Shown here in pieces: positions 22,518 through 33,254 of a DNA stretch of 64,000 bases. How positions within the stretch are numbered: the stretch's first letter is position 1; each line of letters begins with the position of its first letter. The stretch comes from Abelmoschus esculentus (lineage: Eukaryota; Streptophyta; Magnoliopsida; Malvales; Malvaceae), in contig JAUCBN010000038.1 of assembly GCA_035048815.1 (NCBI GenBank), positions 16,207,001 to 16,271,000 of the forward strand, in the 5' to 3' direction. The position numbers and the translations under genes were made by a program. The notes under the pieces were generated by a model. The model did no database searches. It saw only the letters and a list, made by a program, of their open reading frames with translations, and was not told where the DNA came from.

Positions 22518-23232
22518 ATTAAACATGGGGAATTTAGGCCAAAGGAGATATGGTATTTATTTATAGACAAGTTTTGAGGAAAAAATTTAGTTTGAAAAAA
22601 ACAGAGAGATCGCAGGATGTTTATAGTTGCCACGTGTTCTTTTATCAGTCAATATCTTTTTTCTATGATGAAGAACAAAGATATCTAAATTAAGGCTCAA
22701 TCTTCTCTTGTAAAAGATCAATTTACGCCAATTAGTGGATTCTCAAAAACTGAAACTGCAATAAGTCTCCTTTATAGTAACTAGTTAACCAAACTGCAAT
22801 CTTGTTAATACGACGATCTATTTTGTAAACTTTAACTAACTAAGAAGCGACACTAACTCGGTCAATATCTTTGGTGCTACCATCTTCAACACAAAATCTC
22901 TATCTTATAATGACCTGGCCATGTCAAACGGTTTTTTTATTAATTTTTAATTAAATTATTTTTTATTTTTTTAAATTTAATTGAAAAAGTTAGATTAATT
23001 TGGTTGGTTTTTGAATTAATTAAAATTTATTATAAAGTTTTAGATAAACTACACAAAAGATTATTAAATTATGTTAAAATGATAAAGTTCAATGACAAAA
23101 AATAAGTATATGTAATATAAAATATAATATATATAAATATATAAATTTTAGTTAATTCAGTTAATCAACTGATTTTGAACTGAATTATCAATAATCAAAG
23201 TTTAAAATAAATTATTAACAATTAGTCGATCA
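22518..23232. other. AT-rich spacer beyond the LBD pseudogene
   Basis: Presumed former LBD promoter side followed by strongly AT-rich sequence (22930-23220). No gene or element end was recognised. Confidence 0.4.
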
Positions 23233-23510
23233 TACTACACCAAAATATATCATTAGCGGCGTTTTAGTTTGTGGCGTTTTTGAACAGGTCAAGATATTTA
23301 GTGGCGTTTATATTTTCAAACGTCCCACCAAATTTTCTTTAGCAATGCCATTAAAAAACAGTTCTTCAACAACATTTTTCTTGACAAACGCCACTAAAAA
23401 ACTACTATGCAGTAGCATTTGATAATACAAACGTCGCTAAAAACAATTTAATGTGACGTTTGAAACTCAAATACTGTAAATAACCTATTCTTTAGCATTT
23501 TTTAAAAATA
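23233..23510 (+). mobile_element. Second CACTA-type terminal fragment
   Basis: Begins tactacaccaaaatatatcat, a slightly decayed CACTACA terminus. Subterminal repeats follow (gcggcgttttagttt, tagtggcgtttat, aaacgccactaaa). It is in the same direction as the end at 17398, so the two do not form one element. No transposase was seen. Confidence 0.5.
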
Positions 23511-24191
23511 TATATAAAATCGATCAATGCATACATGATTAAACCACCAACCAATATGTATTTCAAATTCAAAAATTCACACGAAAAATCTTTGCTTTAA
23601 ATAGATTCACAGAACATAATTAGTACATAAACTTCCTACAATGCAACATTAAGGTTAGTACAGAAGGGAACTCTTCTTTCATCTAATTTGATCTATAAGT
23701 CTCCTGGTGAAATCCAGTATTGGCACCTCCAAACTATTTAAAAAGATAGACAAAGTTAATATCTATAAAGACTTGAAGCCCAGAATGTTTGGTACAATCT
23801 TAATAGAGGAAAAAAATAAAAACATTAATACTAACCTTTGCGATAAAAATACAATCAGTTTCTTCCATTTTCTAGGTCTAGCCAGTTATTAGCTTATGAA
23901 TGAAGAAAAAGGGTACCTACATGTACAAAGACTGGTTTAGAGAAGGTAATTAATCATTCAATTAACAGAAAAATGTTATTTTGGTCTATTAATTCGATTA
24001 AAACCGAAGTTTGAATGTTCTTAGTCACGACAATGATGCTACATTTCTACCGGAATAGAACCAGGTTCAAACATTAAAAAAATATTAAAATTTATCAAAT
24101 ATTTTAAATTAAAATTAATAAAATTAGATTTAATTTATTCAATATTTAAACTCGTAAAAACCTAAATTATTATTAGTACAAAATTTTAATG
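23511..24191. other. Spacer, no gene seen
   Basis: AT-rich sequence without a recognisable coding region. The short frame 23707-23892 has no family resemblance. Confidence 0.4.
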
Positions 24192-24199
24192 GTGCATGG

Positions 24200-24944
24200 T
24201 AGGGGTGTTCAAAATTACCCGACCCGATTGACCCGACCCGACTACCCGAAATAAAAATGGCGGGTAATTCTCGAAAAAAATTTACCCGACCGGACCGGGT
24301 ACCCAACCCGAGAATTATTGGGCCGGGCTTGGGCAGATTTTTTCTAATTACTGGGTACCTGACCCGACCCGAGAATTATTGGGCCGGGCTTTGGCCGATT
24401 TTTTCTAATTACCGGGTACCCGACCCGACTAATTTAAAATTATATATATTTTTTTAGTTTTAAATTATATTTTTATGGTAAGTTCCATCTTTGTACATAA
24501 AATTAAATTTAAATCTTTAAATTAATTTTATGTTTGTATTATATACTTTTAATTTTTAAAAAATTTAAATATATTTTTATTAATTTGTTAAAATCAAAAG
24601 AGAAAAACGATATTAATATTTTTAATATCATTTTAATGATAAACTCTAATAAATATATGTGTATATATATATTAAAATATTCTTAAAAATTAACTTCAAA
24701 TTACTAATATTTATTTTTGTTCATATATTATAAAATTATAAAATTTATCTTTAATATGTGGTTTTTTTTTGATTTTAAAATAAAAAAAATAAAAATATAT
24801 ATACGAACCGGTATCCGTTACCCGATTAGCTGGGTACCCGATATAAATGAGCCGGGTTACGGACCAAAAAATCAATACCCGAAGAAATCGAATACCCGGT
24901 TTTCGTGTACCCGAAAACCGGGTACCCGGTAATAAACACCCCTA
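24200..24944. mobile_element. Non-autonomous hAT element
   Basis: Termini TAGGGGTG and CACCCCTA are flanked by the perfect 8-bp duplication gtgcatgg (24192-24199 and 24945-24952), the duplication length of hAT transposons. The 745-bp body has sub-terminal blocks of cccgacccg/cgggtacccg words in both arms and an AT-rich centre. There is no transposase. Frames read through the CCCGACCCG words (24257-24457) are artefacts. Confidence 0.88.
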
Positions 24945-24952
24945 GTGCATGG

Positions 24953-26111
24953 ACGTGGAGAATGACCAACAAAAACTAGTGTACGATGAATTATAACAGC
25001 TGGGGAAGAATTTGTTGAACAAAACTCATTATCTGCACCTATAGTTTATTGTCGGTCGAGATATTTTATATTTTCTTATAAAAAATTTAAATGTTGAATC
25101 CAAAATGATTTTAAATAAAGATTTAATATCATTTTTTTTTATAAAAAATATTTATTCCCATTTTATTTTGAGTCTGGGTAAAAGTGCAACATTCATGTAT
25201 TCAATAAAATACATTTATTTTTATATTTATATACCTGAATATAAATATTTATAAATAAAATATTATTTTATAATATTTTTAGACTATTAAAAAAAGCACA
25301 TGGTTTTAAGTCACAACAGCTTAAGCATGCAACCTCAATGTCCTCAAAATTCTCATTTTAATGTTTTCTTTTCAATGTTTGAAAGGAGTAAAAATCAGGT
25401 TGATGGAAAAAAAATTCGAATAGAATTAATTTATTATTTTATAAATTTAAATTATTAAAATAAATAAATAAAATTTAAAAATGTATATCATATGAATATA
25501 AAAAATTATTTAAATTAAAATTAATTTGTATTTTATATATAATAATATAAATAATTTTAATTAAATTTGTATATAAACCGAAAAACTTAATTTTAAAAAA
25601 ATATAAAATCTAATTAATAGAATAGAACTCGTAAATTTATTAACTTAATTTTTTTATTTAATTCGAATTACTCGAACCCTCTCCCTAAAAAATGAGAGTT
25701 GCATTTTCAGCCGACAACGGTGAGATGTGCACAAATCAATGGAATAGTAAACGTACAAAAATCCTAAACCTTTTCTCTGTGTCTTTTTTTTTTTTTACCT
25801 TTTTAAAAAAATTTAATTTTAAATTCTAAACCCTTATTTTTTATATTCTAAATCTTAAATCTTGTCCCTAAAAATTATACCTTAAACTTTAATCAAAATC
25901 TTAATTTAAAACCTTAAACCCTAAACTTTTAATTTGAAGTGAAAACATAAATAAAGATATGAAAAAAATGACAGATGATTTGCCCTCATAATAAACACTA
26001 AACACAATTTCCTTACACATTTCAATGGCGTCAGCCTCATGACCTTGTCCCAAAGTCTGACAACACAGCAAGACGTCACAAATTGGTCTGTTTTTTTCAT
26101 CGTTTAAAATA
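24953..26111. other. AT-rich spacer, no gene seen
   Basis: Long AT-rich sequence including a run of 'aaaccttaaaccctaaac'-type words at about 25815-25930. No gene or element ends were recognised. Confidence 0.45.
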
Positions 26112-26364
26112 GGGTAAACTATTTATACTCCTATTATGCTGTAATTATTTTTTATAATTTTTTACTATCATAAATTATAAATTAATCTTACGATTTAAAA
26201 TTTATAATAAATTAATTTAATATCGTTAAAATATTAATGATTGATGATGTGATAGTTAATATAAATTGATATAATTACATAATTAACCCTACACTTATTT
26301 TTATTTGATCTTAATTTTAAAAATTAAACCATATAATTTTAATAATCTAACAATTTAATCCTAT
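26112..26364 (+). repeat. Left terminal inverted repeat
   Basis: Pairs with 37331-37593 over about 250 bp with scattered mismatches and small gaps. Confidence 0.8.
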
Positions 26365-26699
26365 TTCATGAATTTTCTTACTTTTTATCTATTTATATAA
26401 ACTCATAAAATCAGACAGCTTTTAACCAGCATCAAATATTTTTATTCTCAAAAAAGAATCGACAACCTTATCATAGAATGTTTTAATATCTTCAAACAAT
26501 TCCTTCACTAAATTTTGTCACAAATAAATTAGATTAAAGACAAAAAATAACAACAAAGCTATTTGTCTGGTTCTAGCAATAATCACAAGTGAGAGCAAAG
26601 ACAAGGAACATTGACACAATAGAAAGGAATAATATGGGGGAGAAGATTAATATCTTGATTTTCTTGGATCAGTTGTGATTTATTATCTAAAATATGAAA

Positions 26700-27134
26700 A
26701 CATCTACTATATGTACACTTGAGCATTCATGCATAAAAAATTTCTCAAGATGTACAAATGTTTCTATTTACATCATTCATACGCATAATTCTATTCTGAG
26801 TTCTAATACAAACAACCACTTTTATACACTTTACAATACTCCCTGCATTTCTATTTGTGTTCTTAAACACTCTCTTATTTCTTTCCTTCCAAATAAAGTA
26901 AATATAAACACTCCATTATAGCTTCAAAACATGGACTATCAATGACTTTTCCTTCAATCTTTCACTCAATCATTGCATCTCAGCCTCCCACTCCAGCATG
27001 CTCCTACGTAACTTACCTAACTCCATGAGAGCAGTCACACAGCCACCGAATAGTTGCATCCAAAGAAAAGGTGATTCCTGGTCTCCAATGCATTTTTACA
27101 AAGAATGCAACCCTCCTCAACATCAAGCCCTATT
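26700..27134 (-). pseudogene. LINE zf-RVT domain and C-terminus
   Basis: The minus strand reads CILCKNALETRNHLFFGCNYS, matching the Cys-x2-Cys ... His-x4-Cys finger at the end of plant LINE ORF2 proteins. Further on it reads VFIFTLFGRKEIRE, a decayed version of the usual W.ERN.R ending. Broken by several stops. Confidence 0.7.
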
Positions 27135-29072
27135 TGTAACGCCCTAATTTCAAACCCTAATTTCAGTTAAATTTCCAAATCAAAACCCCTAGATTTTGAG
27201 AATTTTTTAGTGGTTTAATTGCAATTTCTGAAAATTTAAGGGTTCACCTTTAAATTCTAAAATTTTCAGACCCTTAGTGTGCAATTCTACCATTTTGTTT
27301 ATGAAATCAATTCTCCCCTTTCTTTCCGAATCAGTTTTGAATTAGGGAGTTATATCCTCCCTTGAATTTCTTTTATTTTGACTTAACCGAAAACAAAATT
27401 CCTTCTTCTTTCTAGTTTCCCTATGTCAACTTTTTGTTAAGGTTTCCAGTCTCCTTTGTTTCCGTTCGAATCACCTTGGTGTTGTGGTAAGTTTCACCTC
27501 CCGCTTTTGTTTCTGTTTTGATTTCAAGGGGGTTAAGTTTCTGTTTTGATCGGGTGTTAAAGGGTTTTGGGTTAGTTTTTATTCAATTTTCGGGTTTAGG
27601 AGAGTTTTAAATCGGTTTTAGATCGAACAAGGGGGTGTTAGAGTCAAATTTGGAGAAAGAATCGAACCTAGGAAGAATCTGGAAATTCCAAATTTTCTCG
27701 AGAAAATCTTAGAACCCGACCTGTGGCCTGACCAACTTGACCTGTGACCCGACCCAAATTGTTGATGTCATCTACTGATGTCAGCGTTGACCAGTGCTGA
27801 CGTCAACGTTGACTTTTTTTGACCCGATCCTACTTTATGTTTTTCGACGTCCTGAGTTCGATGACGCAGTTCGTTTTTCGAAATTCAAACTCGAAGTATC
27901 GACTTTAAGGCTTTTTAGTTCGAACATTTATCTAGAAGTAATCTTTATCGAATTCTAATTTGTTATTGTTTGGTTCAGGTGACATGAATTTGGACCTTGA
28001 GTTTCTGCGTCCTCCTTCTCTTGGATGACCTCCTGCTTCTCAGACTTCGGTACACGCGCGTGAGTATTTAGTTTACTTCTGTTTCATGTATTCTCTGGTA
28101 TAGTGTCATAGTAGTGTGTGATGTTTTGTTATTCGTAGGTTTTACACCCACTCGCTCTAGTGTTAGAACTGAGTACAGTAGGTGTCATTCTCGACTTTGA
28201 GCTTTTACTTTAGGTGTGTCTCTTCCGTCAGTTTTGTTTACTTCTGTGTGTGCAGATTCTGTTATTCTTGTATGATTATTTATATTGCATCATCTCTGTG
28301 ATTTATTGAAATATTTCATAATGCCATGCTCTGAGTTAAATAATTGTATATCTGATTCTGACATTAACATGAATACCTCCTGTTAGATTTTAAGGCACAC
28401 ATTCTAATTTTGTAATCTGTTCATGACATTGTATTGGTTGGATTGTTTGTACGGGGAAGTTTAGTGATATAATCACTTCTGATCAGTAGCTCCACCTTCG
28501 AGTCGAGTTTTCACTTCTGTTTGGTGGCTATACCTTCGGGTCGAGTTTCTACTTCTGTTGGTGTAATGGAGTTAGAGTGGTTCAGGGGAACCTACTATTC
28601 TGATGGTGTTCGGTGGTTGGATGCATAACATGCATACATTACATTATCTATTTTTCTCTGTTATGTGATCCTGTTTATCTATACACTAGAGACACACTAG
28701 GCTCCCTAACTTACACCATTTTAGCTTCTATTCCAGATTCTCAAATCTAGGCTACGTACGGTACTTAGAGGACCCTGATTCAAATTATTTTTGTATGTTT
28801 TACAGTTTCAGACTCCGGATTTATTTTATTATACTTGGTTATTACTTTTTATTGTACTCGATCTGGACTTTTATTTGGATTCAGAATTATGAATGTTGTT
28901 ACAAATACAGGTTGAACCTTCAGTTATTTTAAACGTTAATATTTAGTTTTTCGATTTAATAATTTATCAGAAATTTAGTATTATTTTATTAAAACTTAAC
29001 TTGGAAAAAGAGTTTTCGTAGCTTGAACCCTAATTTTAAATTTAAGTAATTAGGTCAAATTTAGGGATTACA
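27135..29072 (+). mobile_element. Solo LTR of a Tekay-type gypsy element inside the LINE
   Basis: Starts TGTAACGCCCTAATTTC, ends TTTAGGGATTACA, 1,938 bp. It is flanked by ctatt (27130-27134) and ccatt (29073-29077), a 5-bp duplication with one difference. Block order matches the 10321-12525 LTR: the tgacgtcaacgttgac region near 27800, the 'tttatgtttttcgacgtcctga' block, splice-like sites, and 'cgtacggtacttagaggaccctgattc'. No internal region is present, so it arose by LTR-LTR recombination. Confidence 0.85.
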
Positions 29073-29079
29073 CCATTCT

Positions 29080-29656
29080 CTGAAGTCTATCCTTCATTGA
29101 TAATCTATTAAGTATTATCATCCATAGAATGATAGCATGCTTAAGCACATGCAAACTAAACCACACCAGTTTATGTCAATAGATTCTCCCCCTTATCTCT
29201 CGGATTAGATTCCGTGTTACACTCATAGTTTATTTATTATGCCCATTCCTCATTAAAACCTGTATTGTACACCTCAGTTTCATAATCTTCCTTAAGTACC
29301 AACTATGATGTTGCCTTAATTCCATACACCAAATATTCTCCCCCTTGATGGCATATTTATGCACCCACGCCACCCACAAGAAGCCCTCATTTGTTAATAT
29401 TTTTTGAACAAAAGAACTAAGTATGTTTGATTTCAAGATTTTACATCCTTGAACCCCAAACCACTCTCACTCTTAGGCCCATAGATGTACTTTTAGCTCA
29501 TTCTAGCACCCTTTCCAGGACAATCTTGACCTTTCCAGAAAAATCTCATACACAACTGCTCCACCTTGTCAATAACTTCCTTTGGAAGAACTAGTTTCTT
29601 ACACCAATAGTTAGTCAAACTACAAAGCAAAGCCCGAATCAATTTTAATTTACATG
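29080..29656 (-). pseudogene. LINE reverse transcriptase, C-terminal part
   Basis: Reads KLKLIRALLCSLTNYWCKKLVLPKEVIDKVEQ.. then MRFFWKGQD...KGARMSW-like sequence. This is the thumb-side region typical of plant L1 ORF2 (yWc..f.LPk.vi..ie...r.FLW). Followed downstream by further decayed frames to the solo LTR. Confidence 0.75.
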
Positions 29657-29661
29657 CATAA

Positions 29662-31129
29662 TGTTGCATGTAGAAAGAATTGTGCAATTAGTATAAGTGT
29701 ATACTTCACAAGTAATAAAGTGATAAGTATGTCGAGTATCGTCTCCACAGAGATTGATATACTTAATATATTTTCTTTTCTCTTCTCGCTCTGTAAAAAA
29801 AATAAAAGACACAGATTACTTTGGGTATTCTGAATTAACTAAAACAACTCAAATAATAAAGAAAACTAGAGAATATGAATAAAATCAGATTAAGAGATTG
29901 AACAGGATCCAGTTGTGTTGTAGTGTGGATTCAATTGACTTCTTTCTGTCGCATGCAACTACTCAATATTGCCTCGACAATGAAAGGCTACGTCCACCGC
30001 GACAATCCCTTGTTCTTGAATAGACTACCAAGGTTCAACAAAGTGTCCTCTGATGACTCATCTTATCCTAAGTCGATGTACTATTGATGACTAGTCCTTG
30101 ATGATACTTCCCGGCGTGAATCAACTATAACCATAAACTAATCTCACACTTCTTTTAGCCGCTAAAACTCTAACTTATACCTAGGCCAAGTTAGTATTTT
30201 TCCGATTGGAAAAATAGCACACTTATTCCTTTCATGAATCTAACTCTCCCGATATTAGATAAATAGATCTCTCACAAACTTCTCTCCCGAGCTTGAATGC
30301 AAAAACAATGAATGACAAAGAATAAGCAAACCTTGATATTTTATTTCATGAAACAAGAAAACAAAGTACAATCTCATCTCACAAATACTCGACAACTTTC
30401 ACCTAAGCCTTAGAGAATTTAGAACATAATGAAAAACAAAGAAAACTCTAAAATCTAGGGTGAACTCTCCTCTCTCGCGTCCGTGTCCCTTTTCCTTGAG
30501 CGACATCTCCTTTATATAAGCTGAAATTAGGGCAACATCAATCTTGGAGAATAAGCAAAGTTGGTTTAGGCGTTTATTTCCTAAAAGGAGTGAATCTCAA
30601 ACTTTAACTTCTTTCCATCTTTACGCCACCTTCTCGAACTTCAATTGCCACGCAAAGTGTCTAGAAAAACCTAGCTTTTTATGCTCTTCAAATCGATCAC
30701 CACTTTGACTTTTGATATTATGGAATTCCCCATCTCGACAGGTAATATCTGTTGCCCCGGCGGAGGTATCACTCTGAATCTGCTCAACTTCCATCAATAG
30801 AAGCTCTCATCTATTGCTGGTTCGATCAGGGTCTACTTCATAGTTTATTGCCCTATTTTCAACCATTGTCCTTTGCTGTTTTCCAAGGTTCCTTAACACG
30901 CTGCCTCGGCCTTAGGGTTAGGTTAATGCCTCGGCCCAAAGCTGCCTGCAAAATTCACAAAGATACATTAAAGTGTATCTCTTCTATAAATCTCATTCTT
31001 ATATGTCACAAAGGCAAGACATCCAAATATCACACATTAAGCTCATGCATTAGCCCAAGTAGGTGTAGATTAAGTAATTATATTGTCCATGAAAGGTGTA
31101 AAATGTGATAGACTTTTGAGTACTTATCA
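29662..31129 (-). mobile_element. LTR-like element inserted in the LINE reverse transcriptase
   Basis: 1,468 bp, bounded on the minus strand by TGATAAGTACTC and TGCAACA. Perfect 5-bp duplications cataa lie at 29657-29661 and 31130-31134. Near its minus-strand 3' end it carries 'aatctctgtggagacgatac', the counterpart of the 'cctgtgggttcgac' U5 signature found before Athila/Tat-type primer sites. A TATA-like 'ttatataa' lies near 30510. No coding region was recognised (the frame 30752-31108 is not a known protein). Best read as a solo LTR. Confidence 0.75.
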
Positions 31130-32400
31130 CATAACTCAAATGTAGCTTTAGACCATTCTCCCAACTTAGCTTTGATTTTCTCAATAAGTGTTGCAAAATC
31201 TTTCTCACATAACCTTCTTGTAACCAGAGGAACACCCAAGTATCTAACTGGAAAAGATCCCAATTTGAATCATGTAACATATCTCAATTGGTATTGTTGT
31301 TCTAGTGAAACATTAGCCATAAATAGCTCGAATTTAGTCATATTCAACCTCAATCCTACCATCTCATAGAATTTCTCTAAGATACATTGTATGGAAATTA
31401 AAGAGTGAACATTCCCTGTACAAAAAATAAGTCTGTAGATCATCTACAAAACAAAGATGAGTAAGCTTTACCTTCTTACACTTAGGATGACATTGAAAAA
31501 TGCACTGATCAACTGCCTTATTCAGTAAGTAGGCCAAAACATTCATATCTATCAAAAAAAGATAAAAGGAGAGTGGATGCCCTTGTCTAACTCCTTTCTT
31601 CCCTTTTGAAAAACCATCAAACTTTCATCAAAGAGATAAAAAACTACTAGTGAAGCAAGTCCTAATCCAGCTTCTAAATATCTCAGTGAACTCTATTGCC
31701 CCCAACAAATTCAAAACAAAATCTCAATTGATAGAGTCAAAAGCCTTTTGCAAGTCAATCTTTAATGCACTCCTAGAAAAAATTAATCTTCCTACCATAG
31801 CCCTTTACTAGTTCTTGAGATAACAAGGTGTTATCACCAATACTCCCCCCTTAATAAAAGTTGAATGGTTCAAAGAAATAAGCTCAGATAAAACACCATT
31901 CAATCTATCTACTAGTATCTTTGTGATGGTTTTATAAACTACAAAACAACAAGAAATAGACCTAAAATCCTTCATCATGAAAATATTGGAGATTTTGGGA
32001 ACTAAGGTAATAGTTGTAGCATTAAATCTTGGCAACAAAGATGAAAAGAGAAAAAGTACCTCACAACCTGCATAAAATTAGCCTTCACAGTTTCTCAAGT
32101 TTACTTGAAAAATCAGGAAATATAACCATCCAGACCAGGAGATTTATCTTTCCCTTAACAGAAAATTGCAACCTTAATTTCTTCATCAGTCACTTACCTC
32201 ACCAGAGAAGAATGAGCCAGACCAGGTAGAGAAATCTACAAAAGATCTCTCAAGCTCTCCACACTACATCCAGTCACTTGAGTGTCAACATAACCGACTT
32301 GCTTCGAGAAAAATTGTATTGCTTCATTTGTCATTTCCTCAAATGATTCAAGCTTAGCATCATTCTCCACTTTTAAAAACCTGATGGTATTGTTGCTTCT
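31130..32400 (-). pseudogene. LINE reverse transcriptase, central part
   Basis: Minus-strand pieces in order: RFNATTITLVPKISN...MKDFRSISCCFVVYKTITKIL (32038-31808), KGVRQGHPLSFYLF (about 31590), then KVKLTHLCFVDDL, which carries the FxDD active-site motif (31555-31364), and PVRYLGVPLVTRRLCEKDF...KLGEWSKATFELC (31280-31130). These are the standard plant L1 blocks. Stops and frameshifts separate them, though both catalytic aspartates survive. Confidence 0.85.
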
Positions 32401-33254
32401 CTTTTCAGCAACAACTGAGTGAAAAAATTTAGTCCCTTGACCCCCCTCCTACAACCATTACACTTTTGCTTTTTGTTGGAAAAAAAAATCTCAGCCTTAT
32501 CTAATTCCATTAATTCATATTGCAGCTACCCTTCATATTAATCCCTATAACCATTATCCAAATTATCCAATTAAAATAATTCAAGTTGCTTTTCCTTCTC
32601 TTCTACTCTCTTAGAAATTTCAGCATAATGCTTTTGATTCGAAGTCCTCAAATGCACATTCAATCTTTTAAGCTTCCAAAAAACACCTACATAGGATTGT
32701 CCTCAATAAGATCCCTCCATGATCTTTCTGCAATCCCCTGAAACTCAGGATGAGTAGTTCAAATATTAAAAAAATTAAATGGCTTAGGCTTAGAGATTTG
32801 TGCTTCTACCTATAATTGTACCAAGGTAAGGTAATAGTTAGAAACTTCTAATGCAAGGAATTTCACCCTAGTGTTAGGATCAACATAATACCAGCCATAA
32901 TTCACAAGAACTCTATACAGGTTCCTTGCCAAGAAAATCTTATCTTGCTTATTGGACCAAGTAAAACTTGGTCTAGAAAATGGATGATCCTACAAGCCTA
33001 CCTCATCTAAACAATCTGTGAACTCAATTTGTAAGGAGTGACATAATTCCATAACCTATCAAAGTTAGAACTTTTAGTTGTATTCATCACAAAATTGAAA
33101 TCACTTTCCACAAATCCAAGGAAGATAACCTACCAACATCTCACTCTAAATCAACTGGTGCCACAAATCCCTTCTTTTAACTTTTTGATTTCTCCTATAT
33201 ACAATAGAGATAACAACCTCTTTGTAATACACCGATTCAATTCTAGATTTGAAG
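32401..33254 (-). pseudogene. LINE endonuclease-RT linker and C-terminal endonuclease remnant
   Basis: Minus-strand sequence around 33180-33230 reads VVISIVYRRNQKVKRRDLWHQL. This resembles the '..iYg.n....R..LW..L' end of the L1 apurinic endonuclease. The remainder toward 32400 is decayed linker with charged stretches. No intact frame. Confidence 0.55.

Noticed and set aside
24257..24932. Small proteins rich in RPD/PGTR repeats
   Set aside because: Translation of the cccgacccg/cgggtaccc words of the hAT element.
30752..31108. 118-aa plus-strand protein
   Set aside because: Lies wholly within the LTR-like insertion whose ends are fixed by target duplications; no family resemblance.
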